From contig JAEZEY010000033.1 in assembly GCA_023432845.1 (NCBI GenBank), positions 1 through 5,870 of the forward strand: DNA of 5,870 nt. The letters are read 5' to 3'. Source of the stretch: Pseudomonadota bacterium. GTDB taxonomy: Bacteria; Pseudomonadota; Alphaproteobacteria; Rhizobiales; Xanthobacteraceae. A program made the position numbers and the translations under genes. This document shows, piece after piece, positions 5,827-5,870 of the stretch (position 1 is the first letter of the stretch; every line of letters starts with the position of its first letter). The notes beneath the pieces were generated by a model that worked only from the letters and a program-made list of their open reading frames with translations, had not been told where the DNA came from and made no database searches.

Positions 5827-5855
5827 TACTTATTCCTCACCCCCGGTCGCGTCAA
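5827..5855 (-). promoter_or_regulatory. Candidate sigma-70 type promoter of metX-metW
   Basis: On the minus strand, CTTGACG gives a strong -35 (TTGACG, 5855-5850). A 17-nt spacer leads to TAAGTA (5832-5827), a weak -10. An alternative -10, AATAAG, lies at 15-nt spacing. Transcription would start near 5820, a few bases before stem P1 of the aptamer, which supports the placement. The -35 is a good match to the alphaproteobacterial housekeeping consensus; the -10 is uncertain. Confidence 0.5.
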
Positions 5856-5870
5856 GCCGGGACCGCGGAC

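Overview
The window is GC-rich chromosomal DNA with the look of an alphaproteobacterium, most likely order Hyphomicrobiales (Rhizobiales). The reasons are the protein sequences, a metX-metW pair preceded by a SAM-II type riboswitch (a class found mainly in Alphaproteobacteria), and codon use strongly biased to G/C in third positions. I cannot place it to genus. No mobile element, CRISPR array, tRNA or rRNA was seen.

Layout from left to right. Positions 1-1702 (minus) hold the first 567 codons of the disaggregase ClpB; its 3' end lies outside the window. A 164-bp divergent intergenic region follows. A plus-strand gene for a MOSC-domain protein (1867-2658) comes next. It ends 3 bp from the end of a minus-strand gene for a secreted protein with a TIGR02594/CHAP-like Cys-His domain (2662-3609). 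A 174-bp gap with two inverted repeats separates that gene from metW (3784-4431, minus). Upstream of metW by 22 bp is metX (4454-5683, minus). The last 187 bp are the metX leader.

The metX leader is the most informative non-coding stretch. Read on the minus strand it holds, in order, a candidate promoter, an element matching the SAM-II aptamer, a potential antiterminator pairing, an intrinsic terminator with six U residues, and a strong Shine-Dalgarno sequence before the metX ATG. The 3' strand of the aptamer is the same 7-mer as the 3' strand of the terminator. This suggests a switch in which S-adenosylmethionine turns off metX and metW by premature termination.

MetX acylates homoserine and MetW is its usual partner, so this pair forms a methionine-synthesis operon regulated by the pathway's end product. 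ClpB, the MOSC protein and the secreted Cys-His protein have no evident functional link to it or to each other. I see no convincing novel multi-gene system here. The most rewarding items are the leader switch, the hairpin after metW and the unassigned secreted Cys-His protein.
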